NCBI GenBank assembly: GCA_903876445.1
Contig: CAIQZX010000118.1
Span: forward strand, 1 to 44,712
DNA from: an uncultured Pseudomonadota bacterium
Lineage (GTDB): Bacteria > Pseudomonadota > Gammaproteobacteria > Methylococcales > Methylomonadaceae
Length of the DNA stretch: 44,712 nt
Direction of reading: 5' to 3'
Within the stretch, counting starts at the first letter, position 1. Each line of letters opens with the position of its first letter. The notes below the pieces were generated by a model. It worked only from the letters and a program-made list of their open reading frames with translations. It made no database searches and was not told the origin of the DNA. The position numbers and the translations under genes are program-made. Shown piece by piece: positions 1-8,174 of this stretch.

Positions 1-889
1 CTGATGAGGGATTACCTGCACCACCTAATGAGGGATTACCTGCACCACCTGATGGCGGATTACCTGCACCGCCTGATGGCGGATTACCTACACCGCCCGA
101 TGAGGGATTACCTACACCGCCCGATGAGGGATTACCTGCACCACCTGATGAGGGATTACCTGCACCACCTGATGAGGGATTACCCGCACCGCCTGATGGC
201 GGATTACCTGCACCACCTGATGAGGGATTACCTGCACCGCCCGATGAGGGATTACCTGCACCGCCCGATGAGGGATTACCTGCACCACCTGATGAGGGAT
301 TACCTGCACCGCCTGATGGTGGATTACCCGCACCGCCCGATGGTGGATTACCTGCACCGCCTGATGAGGGATTACCTGCACCACCTAATGAGGGATTACC
401 TGCACCACCTGATGAGGGATTACCTGCACCACCTGATGAGGGATTACCTGCACCGCCTGATGAGGAATTACCTGCACCGCCTGATGGCGGATTATCCGTA
501 CCGCCTGATGGCGGATTACCTGCACCGCCTGATGGCGGATTACCTGTGCCGCCCGATGAGGGATTACCTGCACCACCTGATGAGGGATTACCTGCACCGC
601 CTGATGGCGGATTACCTGCACCGCCTGATGGCGGATTACCTGCACCGCCTGATGAGGGATTACTTGCACCGCCTGATGGTGGGTTACCTGCACCGCCTGA
701 TGAGGGATTACCTGCACCACCTGATGGCGGATTACCTGCACCGCCCGATGGCGGATTACCTGCACCGCCTGATGGTGGGTTACCTGCACCGCCTGATGAG
801 GGATTACCTGCACCGCCTGATGGCGGATTACCTGCACCGCCCGATGAGGGATTACCCGCACCGCCTGTTAGATTAGCTGTTTCAGTCAT
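1..889 (-). CDS. Gly-rich octapeptide-repeat protein, 3' end outside window
   Basis: The frame opens on the minus strand with an ATG at 889-887, seven bases after a perfect AAGGAG ribosome binding site (plus-strand 897-902). It reads MTETANLT and then 36 uninterrupted octapeptides of consensus GGAGNP[S/P]S down to the window edge, with no stop, so the protein continues beyond position 1. Position 7 alternates between Ser and Pro; rare variants are T for A, D for G before N, and L or V. There is no signal peptide and no hydrophobic segment in the visible part, so it is probably disordered or an extended Gly/Pro/Ser-rich segment. I do not recognise a family. Three other frames across the repeat are also open, because a 24-bp unit keeps frames open, but only this one has a ribosome binding site and start. 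Function is unknown; a linker or surface role is only a guess. Confidence 0.75.
   Translation of the reverse strand, partial: MTETANLTGGAGNPSSGGAGNPPSGGAGNPSSGGAGNPPSGGAGNPPSGGAGNPPSGGAGNPSSGGAGNPPSGGASNPSSGGAGNPPSGGAGNPPSGGAGNPSSGGAGNPSSGGTGNPPSGGAGNPPSGGTDNPPSGGAGNSSSGGAGNPSSGGAGNPSSGGAGNPSLGGAGNPSSGGAGNPPSGGAGNPPSGGAGNPSSGGAGNPSSGGAGNPSSGGAGNPSSGGAGNPPSGGAGNPSSGGAGNPSSGGAGNPSSGGVGNPSSGGVGNPPSGGAGNPPSGGAGNPSLGGAGNPSS
2..865 (-). repeat. 36 tandem copies of a 24-bp unit
   Basis: A direct array of 24-bp units occupies exactly 864 bases with no length change. The plus-strand unit is close to GATGAGGGATTACC followed by TGCACCACCT. Variation is mostly at the GAG/GCG/GTG triplet and at the CAC/CGC triplet. 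The array lies inside the minus-strand Gly-rich gene and encodes one octapeptide per unit. It may extend beyond the left edge, so the total copy number is unknown. Confidence 0.95.
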
Positions 890-1026
890 TTAAATTCTCC
901 TTAACTTTTTTAAAACATATGAAATCATGAATTTTTACCACGTTAAACGCTTTAAGATTCTAGCGCAATTCTTAATTGTAATAAAAAATCAATACTTAAA
1001 GCGTGATGCACGTCTCAAAATCAATT

Positions 1027-1446
1027 CTAAATCTGGTAACGCTCAATACTTTCCAATCGCGCCAAAGCCTCTTTAATTTTGACTTCAACGTCGGTATTTA
1101 TTTCTTTATTCTGATAAACTTTTTCAAGAAGACCTTCCGATACCAAGGCTTCTTTAATCCAGCGTTTCATAAATCGGTAATTCCCATAATTTGTAACAAT
1201 TTCACCCGTTTCAGGATTTTTTAAACCTAGTTTTGTCGCGGCGGGTTTTACTGTTTTTGAAACGGACTTAGCTAACGGTTGAGTCGTTATATTTTCAGGA
1301 ATAAGCGGCTTTACATCTACATGTACTACCGACATCATAGCCGGTGCGCTGTCGTCGATAACTTTTACTTTTTTTTTGTCACTGACCACAACATAAATTA
1401 CATACACAGCATAAATTACGGTTAACACAAAAAAAACTTCAGTCAT
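1027..1446 (-). CDS. Small membrane-anchored protein of unknown function
   Basis: This 139-residue protein has one strongly hydrophobic N-terminal segment at about residues 4-21, followed by a basic DKKKVK stretch, so it is probably an inner-membrane protein with its C-terminus in the cytoplasm. The middle (about 30-75) is low in structure and rich in Pro, Val and Lys. The C-terminal 65 residues look folded and helical, with LKNPETGE and NYGNYRFMKRWIKEAL. Its ATG overlaps the stop of the upstream gene by four bases (ATGA), so the two are translationally coupled and probably work together. I do not recognise the family. Confidence 0.7.
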   Translation of the reverse strand: MTEVFFVLTVIYAVYVIYVVVSDKKKVKVIDDSAPAMMSVVHVDVKPLIPENITTQPLAKSVSKTVKPAATKLGLKNPETGEIVTNYGNYRFMKRWIKEALVSEGLLEKVYQNKEINTDVEVKIKEALARLESIERYQI

Positions 1447-1736
1447 GATTTATCCTCGTTAGTCCACGCTTGTAAAATTTCAATCATGCTTTTCGCTTGA
1501 TCTACACTTGAAATGTTGAACTTCGATTTTTGCTGATAATTACCTTCGCGTTTTTGATAACGACGAATGGTAAATTTATCCGCGCTATATTCGCCTTTTG
1601 CCGCGCTCCATTCTTGATAACGATACATAATCGTTGCCCACGCGCCTTTTGTTAAGACTTTTTTGTCGAGTTCTTTAACGGTTTCGATACCGTCTTCTTC
1701 GTACTTGATGGTTAATTCATCTACTGTTTCTGCCAT
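1443..1736 (-). CDS. Small conserved-looking cytosolic protein of unknown function
   Basis: I place the start at ATG 1736-1734, giving 97 residues that begin MAETVDELTIKYEED. A longer TTG start at 1748 is possible, but that TTGGAG looks like the ribosome binding site itself (GGAG six bases before the ATG). The protein is charged, with no signal or membrane segment, and carries an aromatic-rich stretch (WATIMYRYQEW) and a basic stretch (FTIRRYQKREGNYQQKSKF). It begins 12 bases after purA on the same strand and is coupled to the next gene by an ATGA overlap. It resembles small proteins I have seen only as hypotheticals, and I cannot give a function. Confidence 0.7.
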   Translation of the reverse strand: MAETVDELTIKYEEDGIETVKELDKKVLTKGAWATIMYRYQEWSAAKGEYSADKFTIRRYQKREGNYQQKSKFNISSVDQAKSMIEILQAWTNEDKS

Positions 1737-1748
1737 TTGTTTCTCCAA

Positions 1749-3062
<1,314 letters not shown>

Positions 3063-3090
3063 TTAAATTTTGATTTTGTTTTGAGTGTCT

Positions 3091-4107
3091 TTAATGACAA
3101 ATAGATTTAAGTAAATTTGATAAACTATCACCTACGGTGTGAGCCAAGTTGACAGGAACAGCATTACCAATTTGTTTATACTGCGCTGCCATTGTTCCCA
3201 TGAATTGCCAATTATCAGGAAACGTTTGAATTCGTGCATATTCGCGCACTGTCAACGGTCTAGTTTCATCGGGATGACAACGCTCTGTTTGATTCTGCGC
3301 TGGCGAACAAGTAAGCGTTAAACTCGGTTCATTCCATGCCAGTCGTCGTGCCATTCCTGTTTTGCCGCCACCCATAAAATAACTTTTTTTCATGTATTCG
3401 CGCTGAATATCTTCAGGCAAATGTCGCCAACAACCACCCGCAGGAACTAAATTCAAAACCGCTTTTTTTTTCGGTGGATAAACCTGTCCTTCAGATTTTG
3501 GCACATCGCAATTGAATAATTCACCTGCTTTTAACGCATCATGTAAAGTCATTATTTTTTCGTACGATTTAGGCAATTCAAACTTCGCTTTGTCTAGCAA
3601 ATCAATTCGCACACCGATTAAAAATAAGCGTTCACGTTTTTGTGGTACGCGGTAATGAATTGCCTTTAAAACTGTTGACGAAACTAACGTATAACCTAAA
3701 TTTGCAATTACCTCTTTAATTGTCGCTAAGGTTCGACCGTCATCATGACTCAATAAACCGCGTACATTTTCGCCCAAAAAAACTTTTGGCTGAACTTCTT
3801 TAATTGCTCTGGCAAATTCAAAAAATAATGTCCCACGAACATCATCAAAACCCTGTTTATTTCCTGCATACGAAAAGGCTTGGCAAGGAAAACCACCTGA
3901 AATGAAATCAACGTTGCCGCGATATGAAGTGAAATCAATTTGTGAAATATCGCCTTCAACTACATTCCAATTCGGACGATTATGACGCAATGTCGCACAA
4001 GCGTGTTTATCTATTTCATTAAGTAAAATAGCATTAAATCCTGCTCTTTCTAACCCTAATGCTAAACCACCCGCGCCTGCGAAGAGTTCAATTGAACGAA
4101 AACTCAT
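3091..4107 (-). CDS. Type II DNA (cytosine-5) methyltransferase
   Basis: The 338-residue protein transfers a methyl group from S-adenosylmethionine to cytosine C5. Motif I (FAGAGG, residues 9-14) binds the cofactor, motif IV (GGFPCQ, catalytic Cys75) is intact, motif VI has ENV at about 113-115, motif VIII is QKRERLFLIG, and the C-terminal GNAVP of motif X is present. The start overlaps the stop of the upstream endonuclease gene by four bases (ATGA), so this is the protective half of a restriction-modification pair. If the partner is a true Eco47II-type enzyme, the shared target would be GGNCC. That specificity is inferred from the partner, not read from the target-recognition region. Confidence 0.95.
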   Translation of the reverse strand: MSFRSIELFAGAGGLALGLERAGFNAILLNEIDKHACATLRHNRPNWNVVEGDISQIDFTSYRGNVDFISGGFPCQAFSYAGNKQGFDDVRGTLFFEFARAIKEVQPKVFLGENVRGLLSHDDGRTLATIKEVIANLGYTLVSSTVLKAIHYRVPQKRERLFLIGVRIDLLDKAKFELPKSYEKIMTLHDALKAGELFNCDVPKSEGQVYPPKKKAVLNLVPAGGCWRHLPEDIQREYMKKSYFMGGGKTGMARRLAWNEPSLTLTCSPAQNQTERCHPDETRPLTVREYARIQTFPDNWQFMGTMAAQYKQIGNAVPVNLAHTVGDSLSNLLKSICH

Positions 4108-4847
4108 ACCTCAAAGTTCTCGAAACCTTGATATTTTTTGAACGCGAGTAAATACAGGCTTTTTATTAAATTTGGTGATATTTTTTCGAGTTCTGCGAAA
4201 ACCGTATTGACGCTATTTTTCTGAACGATTGTAGAAATCACATCTTCAATAACTGTTGGTAATTTTTCGCACAATTGCTTGAATGCCGTTTTTTCGCCTG
4301 TTACTAACGCATAAAACTGGTCGATTGAAACACGGCGGATTTTCTCATTTTCAACACGTTCGCCGTCTAAACTCACAATCCATTTTGCGTTTTGACTTTT
4401 TGTTGCAATAACTTCAACAAGCATACAGGTTGCAGTTGGTTCTTTAATCAGTGCAGATTGCATTCGCATGTACGTTTTTTGCGAAGATGATGAATTCATG
4501 GTGTTGTGCTTATTTTTCATTTCGACGAAGATTTTTTGCTTATCGTTCACGACATCAAAACCTGTTTCTGGTACACGCCAACCTTTACCAAAATATTTGA
4601 AAATGTTTTGATGAAAATAACCAATGTGATTTGTATTCGATTTATCTAATTGCCGCAAAATTTCAAACTCGATTACGTCACGGATATTTTTGTCATAAAC
4701 CTTTGCGTCAAAATTAAGTTTAATCGGGTCAATGATGTTTTTGTTGAACTCGTCTAACTCAATGGTAAAACGGTATTTTTCAACAGTTTCTTTAACGTGA
4801 CGGAATAAATCGGCATCGCTTATAAATGCTAAATTGTAAGTAGCCAT
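4104..4847 (-). CDS. Eco47II-like type II restriction endonuclease
   Basis: The 247-residue protein resembles the Eco47II/Sau96I family, which cuts GGNCC. Recognised features include an N-terminus beginning MATYNLAFISDADLF, the segment DKSNTNHIGYFHQNIFKY, and the conserved VEMKNKHNTMNSSSSQKTY. A plausible PD-(D/E)xK active site is Asp98 in GFDVV with Glu109 and Lys111 in VEMK. It is full length, so the system looks intact. The gene is first in a two-gene unit with the methyltransferase, and no controller gene is visible. The family call rests on remembered similarity, so the exact recognition sequence is inferred. Confidence 0.85.
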   Translation of the reverse strand: MATYNLAFISDADLFRHVKETVEKYRFTIELDEFNKNIIDPIKLNFDAKVYDKNIRDVIEFEILRQLDKSNTNHIGYFHQNIFKYFGKGWRVPETGFDVVNDKQKIFVEMKNKHNTMNSSSSQKTYMRMQSALIKEPTATCMLVEVIATKSQNAKWIVSLDGERVENEKIRRVSIDQFYALVTGEKTAFKQLCEKLPTVIEDVISTIVQKNSVNTVFAELEKISPNLIKSLYLLAFKKYQGFENFEV

Positions 4848-4865
4848 TCTGTTTTCCTTTTGTTT

Positions 4866-5138
4866 TTAAATTGATTTGTAAATCTTTGAACGATGCCAAA
4901 TTTCAACCACTAAAATCGTGATTTCGTTGTCGATGATTTTGCAAATCAAGCGATAATCACCGACTTTGTAACGCCAATAAGTGTTTAACTCGCCTTGTAA
5001 AGCGTCACCTTTTTTGCGTGGATTTTCTAACTTCGGTAACGTTTCATTTATAAACTTTAAAATTCTGTTGCGAACTGTTTTAGCAAGTTTCGCTAAAGTT
5101 TTGATTGCGTCTTTGGTGTAATCAACCGCCCAATTCAT
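4866..5138 (-). CDS. RelE/ParE-superfamily toxin
   Basis: This 90-residue basic protein matches the RelE-type mRNA interferase pattern: an N-terminal helix region (KDAIKTLAKLAKTVRNRILKF), a central NTYWRYKVGDYRLICKI strand pair, and the C-terminal VVEIWHRSKIY. Toxins of this kind cut mRNA at the ribosome when the antitoxin is lost. I choose ATG 5138 over the in-frame TTG at 5141 because GAGGA sits about six bases upstream of TTGATG. It overlaps the end of the antitoxin gene by 17 bases, the usual antitoxin-first order. The neighbouring restriction-modification genes suggest a small addiction and defence cluster. Confidence 0.9.
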   Translation of the reverse strand: MNWAVDYTKDAIKTLAKLAKTVRNRILKFINETLPKLENPRKKGDALQGELNTYWRYKVGDYRLICKIIDNEITILVVEIWHRSKIYKSI

Positions 5139-5352
5139 CAAGCATCCTCATTGCTTCAGCTTGTGACAATGTTTTTTCTTCGCCGCTCAACAATTTTGCC
5201 ATTACCGCATCTGCCACTTTAATGTCTTCACGGTCTTCCAATTCTTTGATAAAACTTTGCATTGCTTGTTCTAAAACACTTTCTGGTGCGATGTGTTCAA
5301 GTTGAGCAATGTGCATCACTTGTTGTTCAACGTGTAACGGTAAAGTCATCAT
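5122..5352 (-). CDS. RelB-like antitoxin
   Basis: The 76-residue acidic protein lies directly upstream of and overlaps the RelE-like toxin. Its N-terminus (MMTLPLHVEQQVMHIAQLE) fits a ribbon-helix-helix type DNA-binding domain, and the C-terminal part (SGEEKTLSQAEAMRMLDELGG) is the helix that typically wraps and neutralises the toxin. The start has GAGG about eight bases before the first of two tandem ATG codons. By analogy with the family, the antitoxin and the toxin-antitoxin complex should repress their own promoter in the 89-base gap upstream; I did not find a clear operator there. Confidence 0.85.
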   Translation of the reverse strand: MMTLPLHVEQQVMHIAQLEHIAPESVLEQAMQSFIKELEDREDIKVADAVMAKLLSGEEKTLSQAEAMRMLDELGG

Positions 5353-5441
5353 TTTATTTTCCTCGTAAAATTTAAATTGATTTCAACGCTTCAAAATATA
5401 GTGCCGATTTGGACTTTGTTTAATTTCTTTGTGTATTTCAT

Positions 5442-5720
5442 TCATGCACATAATTTCAAATCGTGAAAATGCTCTAATTCATTATGATACAAGTCTACAA
5501 TCGGAAAACATAAATCATAATCGCCCCAAACTAATTCACCGTATTCAAGCCGAAAAGTTGAGAATTTGTCTAAATCTAACCAAACTCGAATATCAGGATG
5601 GCGTGAACGTGACAAAAACGGTTTAAAGTTAATCAGTTGTTCACTGTCATCGTCAAATTGGAGAGAAATTTGGTAATCGCCAATTTGTTTTGCGGCTTTG
5701 ATGTTAATAACGTCAGGCAT
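5442..5720 (-). CDS. DUF2442 family protein
   Basis: This 92-residue protein matches the DUF2442 pattern: MPDVINIKAAKQIGDYQISLQFDDD, an FKPFL segment, then RLEYGELVWGDYDLCFPIVDLY. The function of the family is not established. Its ATG overlaps the stop of the upstream DUF4160 frame (TAATG), so the two form a coupled pair, an arrangement I recall as common for these two families and suggestive of a toxin-antitoxin-like module. Here the DUF4160 partner is frameshifted, so this copy may be orphaned. Confidence 0.85.
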   Translation of the reverse strand: MPDVINIKAAKQIGDYQISLQFDDDSEQLINFKPFLSRSRHPDIRVWLDLDKFSTFRLEYGELVWGDYDLCFPIVDLYHNELEHFHDLKLCA

Positions 5721-6033
5721 TATTTCAATCTCCGAGTGATATTTTCAGCGGTAACGTGTTTGTGTAACACAAAAAAATCAATCCATTTTTGAACAATTTC
5801 ATTTGTTTTCGCCGTCACAATTTCTTTGAAATAGCGCATTTCATTCTGTTGCAACGGTTGTCGTCCTGTTACTTCTGCAAAGTTAATTTCAATAACTTCA
5901 CCTTCAATAATAATAAATTCAGCGCGGGCTTCACGACCTTGGCTTTTTGGCTTTTGCCATGAACATGAACAGGCTCATGTTCGTTGGCGTAAAACATGAT
6001 GATTAAACCGAAATACTCATAAAGTTTTGGCAT
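5720..6033 (-). pseudogene. DUF4160 gene broken by an 8-bp tandem duplication
   Basis: From ATG 6033 the frame reads MPKLYEYFGLIIMFYANEH then EPVHVHGKSQ, the normal DUF4160 start, but then runs into a foreign frame and stops early (54 residues in all). In the next frame the family sequence resumes as QGREARAEFIIIEGEV and runs to ITRRLK with a stop that overlaps the DUF2442 ATG. The break coincides with a perfect tandem duplication of TTGGCTTT (plus strand 5939-5954). Deleting one copy restores HGKSQGREARAEF in a single open frame. The duplication is recent-looking because the rest of the gene is undamaged. Confidence 0.85.
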
Positions 6034-6038
6034 GATAT

Positions 6039-7232
6039 TTATTTCAAAAGTGATTCAACAACCCAAACACCATCCGAATTTTTCACCAAAAATGCTGTGC
6101 AATTTAACTCTTTCGCGCCACCAATTTGATTCGGTAATTGTTGAACAACAGCGCGATTTTGGGCGCGACAATCTCGAATTGTTTCGCATAAAGCCACATC
6201 TTCAACATAAGGTGCAAAAATCAATTCCCGTTCAGGTTGTTCAATGCCATTTTGTTTATTCAGAGCCGTTAAAACTTTTAAATCCGCACTAAAACCTGTT
6301 GCGGGACGTTCACGTCCAAAGATTGCCCCGATATTGTCATAACGTCCACCGCGAGCTATTTCTTTACCAATTGAAGGAACAAATGCCGCAAACACAACGC
6401 CCGTGTGATAGTGATAACCGCGCAATTCGGCTAAATCAAAACTGACTGAAAGCGACGGAAAATAACGCGCCAACGCGGTTGAAATTGCCTCTAAATCATC
6501 TAAGGCTTTTTGAGCATTTGCAGATTTAAACAACTCGCGTGCTTTTTCCAAAACGGTTTTATCGCCGTTCAATTCCGGTAATTTCAGCAATGCTGTTTTT
6601 AATTCATCAGCTAAATTGTAACTTTCGAGCAAGTCTTTTAATTCTGGTCGCGCTTTGCGTTGCAAGACATCAAACAATTCACTTTCTTGTGCGTGCGTCA
6701 AATTCGCTTCTTCTGCCAATGCGCGATAAATCCCAACGTGACCCAAATCTAAATGCACATTCAAAACACCGGACATGGCAAGCATTTCAAGCATCAAACG
6801 AATGACTTCTAAATCACTTTCTTTGCCCGCGTGACCATAAAGTTCTGCGCCGATTTGCATCGGAGAGCGTGATTTTTCCAGCGCGTCGCCGCGTGTGTGC
6901 AAAATCGTTCCGACATAACACAAGCGCGTTGGATGTTCATTTTTTAAATTATGAGCATCAATTCGCGCCACTTGCGGAGTCATATCGGCTCGAACGCCAA
7001 GCATTTTTCCGCTGATTTGGTCGGTCAATTTAAACGTTTGCAAATCGAATTCATGCCCCGAACCCGTCAACAACGAATCCAAAAAATCAATAAACGGCGG
7101 CACAACTAATTGATAACCCCAATTCGCAAACGTATCGAGTAATTTTGCGCGAAGGCTTTCTAAACGTTGCGCTTCATCAGGAAGTAATTCATCTATGCCA
7201 TCAGGCAATAACCAAGCATCATTTTGTTGCAT
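6039..7232 (-). CDS. hisZ: ATP phosphoribosyltransferase regulatory subunit
   Basis: HisZ is a catalytically inactive relative of histidyl-tRNA synthetase that joins the short HisG enzyme and makes it sensitive to histidine, at the first step of histidine synthesis. The class II synthetase-like core is clear: WLLPDGIDELLPDEAQRLE, FIDFLDSLLTG, VRADMTPQVARIDA, GYHYHTGVVFAAF and GGRYDNI. I start at ATG 7232 (397 residues, MQQNDAWLLPDG) because family members begin there. The longer frame from 7283 includes a terminator-like hairpin in its first codons. hisG is not in the window. The gene follows hflKC on the same strand, a common gammaproteobacterial order. Confidence 0.93.
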   Translation of the reverse strand: MQQNDAWLLPDGIDELLPDEAQRLESLRAKLLDTFANWGYQLVVPPFIDFLDSLLTGSGHEFDLQTFKLTDQISGKMLGVRADMTPQVARIDAHNLKNEHPTRLCYVGTILHTRGDALEKSRSPMQIGAELYGHAGKESDLEVIRLMLEMLAMSGVLNVHLDLGHVGIYRALAEEANLTHAQESELFDVLQRKARPELKDLLESYNLADELKTALLKLPELNGDKTVLEKARELFKSANAQKALDDLEAISTALARYFPSLSVSFDLAELRGYHYHTGVVFAAFVPSIGKEIARGGRYDNIGAIFGRERPATGFSADLKVLTALNKQNGIEQPERELIFAPYVEDVALCETIRDCRAQNRAVVQQLPNQIGGAKELNCTAFLVKNSDGVWVVESLLK

Positions 7233-7243
7233 TTTTTTTCCAT

Positions 7244-7274
7244 TCAAAGAAAACGCCCCAAGTTCGGAGCGTTT
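7244..7274 (-). terminator. Terminator-like hairpin between hflC and hisZ
   Basis: On the minus-strand RNA, AAACGCTCC and GGGGCGTTT pair over nine positions (one G-U wobble) around a GAACTT loop (plus 7251-7274), followed by TTTCTTT-like sequence. On the plus strand the same pair is a C-A mismatch, so the structure is better on the minus strand. It probably ends or attenuates the hflKC transcript upstream of hisZ, and it supports the shorter hisZ start at 7232. Confidence 0.6.
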
Positions 7275-7318
7275 ATTTTTCATTTATTTGTTCGGTGAAA
7301 GCGGCACGCCACTGAAAT

Positions 7319-8173
7319 TTATTTTCGATTTTTAAAATACTGAAAGAAATCCGAATTCGGCTCTAAAACTAACGTACTTGAACCGGTAAATGTTTTTTTG
7401 TAAGCGTTCAAACTGCGGTAAAACGTGAAAAATTCACTGTCTTGATTATAGGCTTTCGCGTAAATATCTGCCGCCGTTGCATCGCCTTCACCACGCAATT
7501 TTTCAGCATCACGATACGCATTTGCCAACGTGACAACACGCTGTCTGTCTGCGTCCGCACGAATTCGTTCAGCGGCTTCAGCACCTTCAGAACGGAATTC
7601 ACGTGCCACCCGTTCACGTTCAGCTTCCATTCGACGGAACACCGACGTACTGACTTCTTCCGGTAAATCGATTCGCATTACTTGCACGTCAACGATTTCC
7701 ATTCCCAACGCTGCCGCCGGAGCTTTAGCATTTCTAATCAATAATTCTCGAATCTCGCCGCGATCTGTCGAAACCAATTGTTTGATATTACGTTTACCGA
7801 ATTCGCTACGAAATAAATCTTTCACAATTTGATCTAAACGCAAATTCGCTTGGTCGGTATCGCCAGCCACCACGGTGTAAAACGTTTTTACGTCACCGAT
7901 TTTCCATTTTACAAATGAATCGACAATTACGTTTTTCTTTTCAGCCGTCAAAAAACGTTCCGGTTTCGAATCCATTGTTTGAATTCGTGCATCGAAATGT
8001 TTGATATTGTTAATTAACGGTAATTTGACGTGCAAACCGGCGGCATAATCATCTTTTACGATTTCACCGAGTTGAAATTTAATCGCTTTTTCGCCTTCAC
8101 TCACGGTAAAAACGCTCATCATACCAACTAAGAAAACACTCGCCACGCCTAATACGATTTGATTTGAATTCAT
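7319..8173 (-). CDS. hflC: HflC, FtsH protease modulator subunit
   Basis: HflC is an SPFH/band 7 membrane protein that forms a periplasm-facing cage with HflK around FtsH and limits its proteolysis of membrane substrates. The 284-residue length is near normal. It has one N-terminal membrane anchor (VLGVASVFLVGMMSVFTV, residues 7-24), the band 7 start VSEGEKAIKFQLGEIV, and the helical stretch EREFRSEGAEAAERIRADADR. It begins one base after the hflK stop, so the two genes are one operon. Confidence 0.97.
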   Translation of the reverse strand: MNSNQIVLGVASVFLVGMMSVFTVSEGEKAIKFQLGEIVKDDYAAGLHVKLPLINNIKHFDARIQTMDSKPERFLTAEKKNVIVDSFVKWKIGDVKTFYTVVAGDTDQANLRLDQIVKDLFRSEFGKRNIKQLVSTDRGEIRELLIRNAKAPAAALGMEIVDVQVMRIDLPEEVSTSVFRRMEAERERVAREFRSEGAEAAERIRADADRQRVVTLANAYRDAEKLRGEGDATAADIYAKAYNQDSEFFTFYRSLNAYKKTFTGSSTLVLEPNSDFFQYFKNRK

Positions 8174-8174
8174 T

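Noticed and set aside
1-865. CRISPR array
   Set aside because: Units are contiguous with no spacers, and the array is in frame within a coding sequence.
4-893. Plus-strand and other minus-strand open frames across the 24-bp repeat (MRDYLHHL, PPDEGLPA and VQVIPHQA type repeats)
   Set aside because: These are by-products of a 24-bp period that keeps several frames open. None has a ribosome binding site, while the minus-strand GGAGNP frame has a perfect one.
5373-5445. A 20-residue frame (MNEIHKEIKQSPNRHYILKR) overlapping the end of the DUF2442 gene
   Set aside because: It is too short and has no own ribosome binding site or similarity; it is more likely promoter DNA of the toxin-antitoxin pair or chance.
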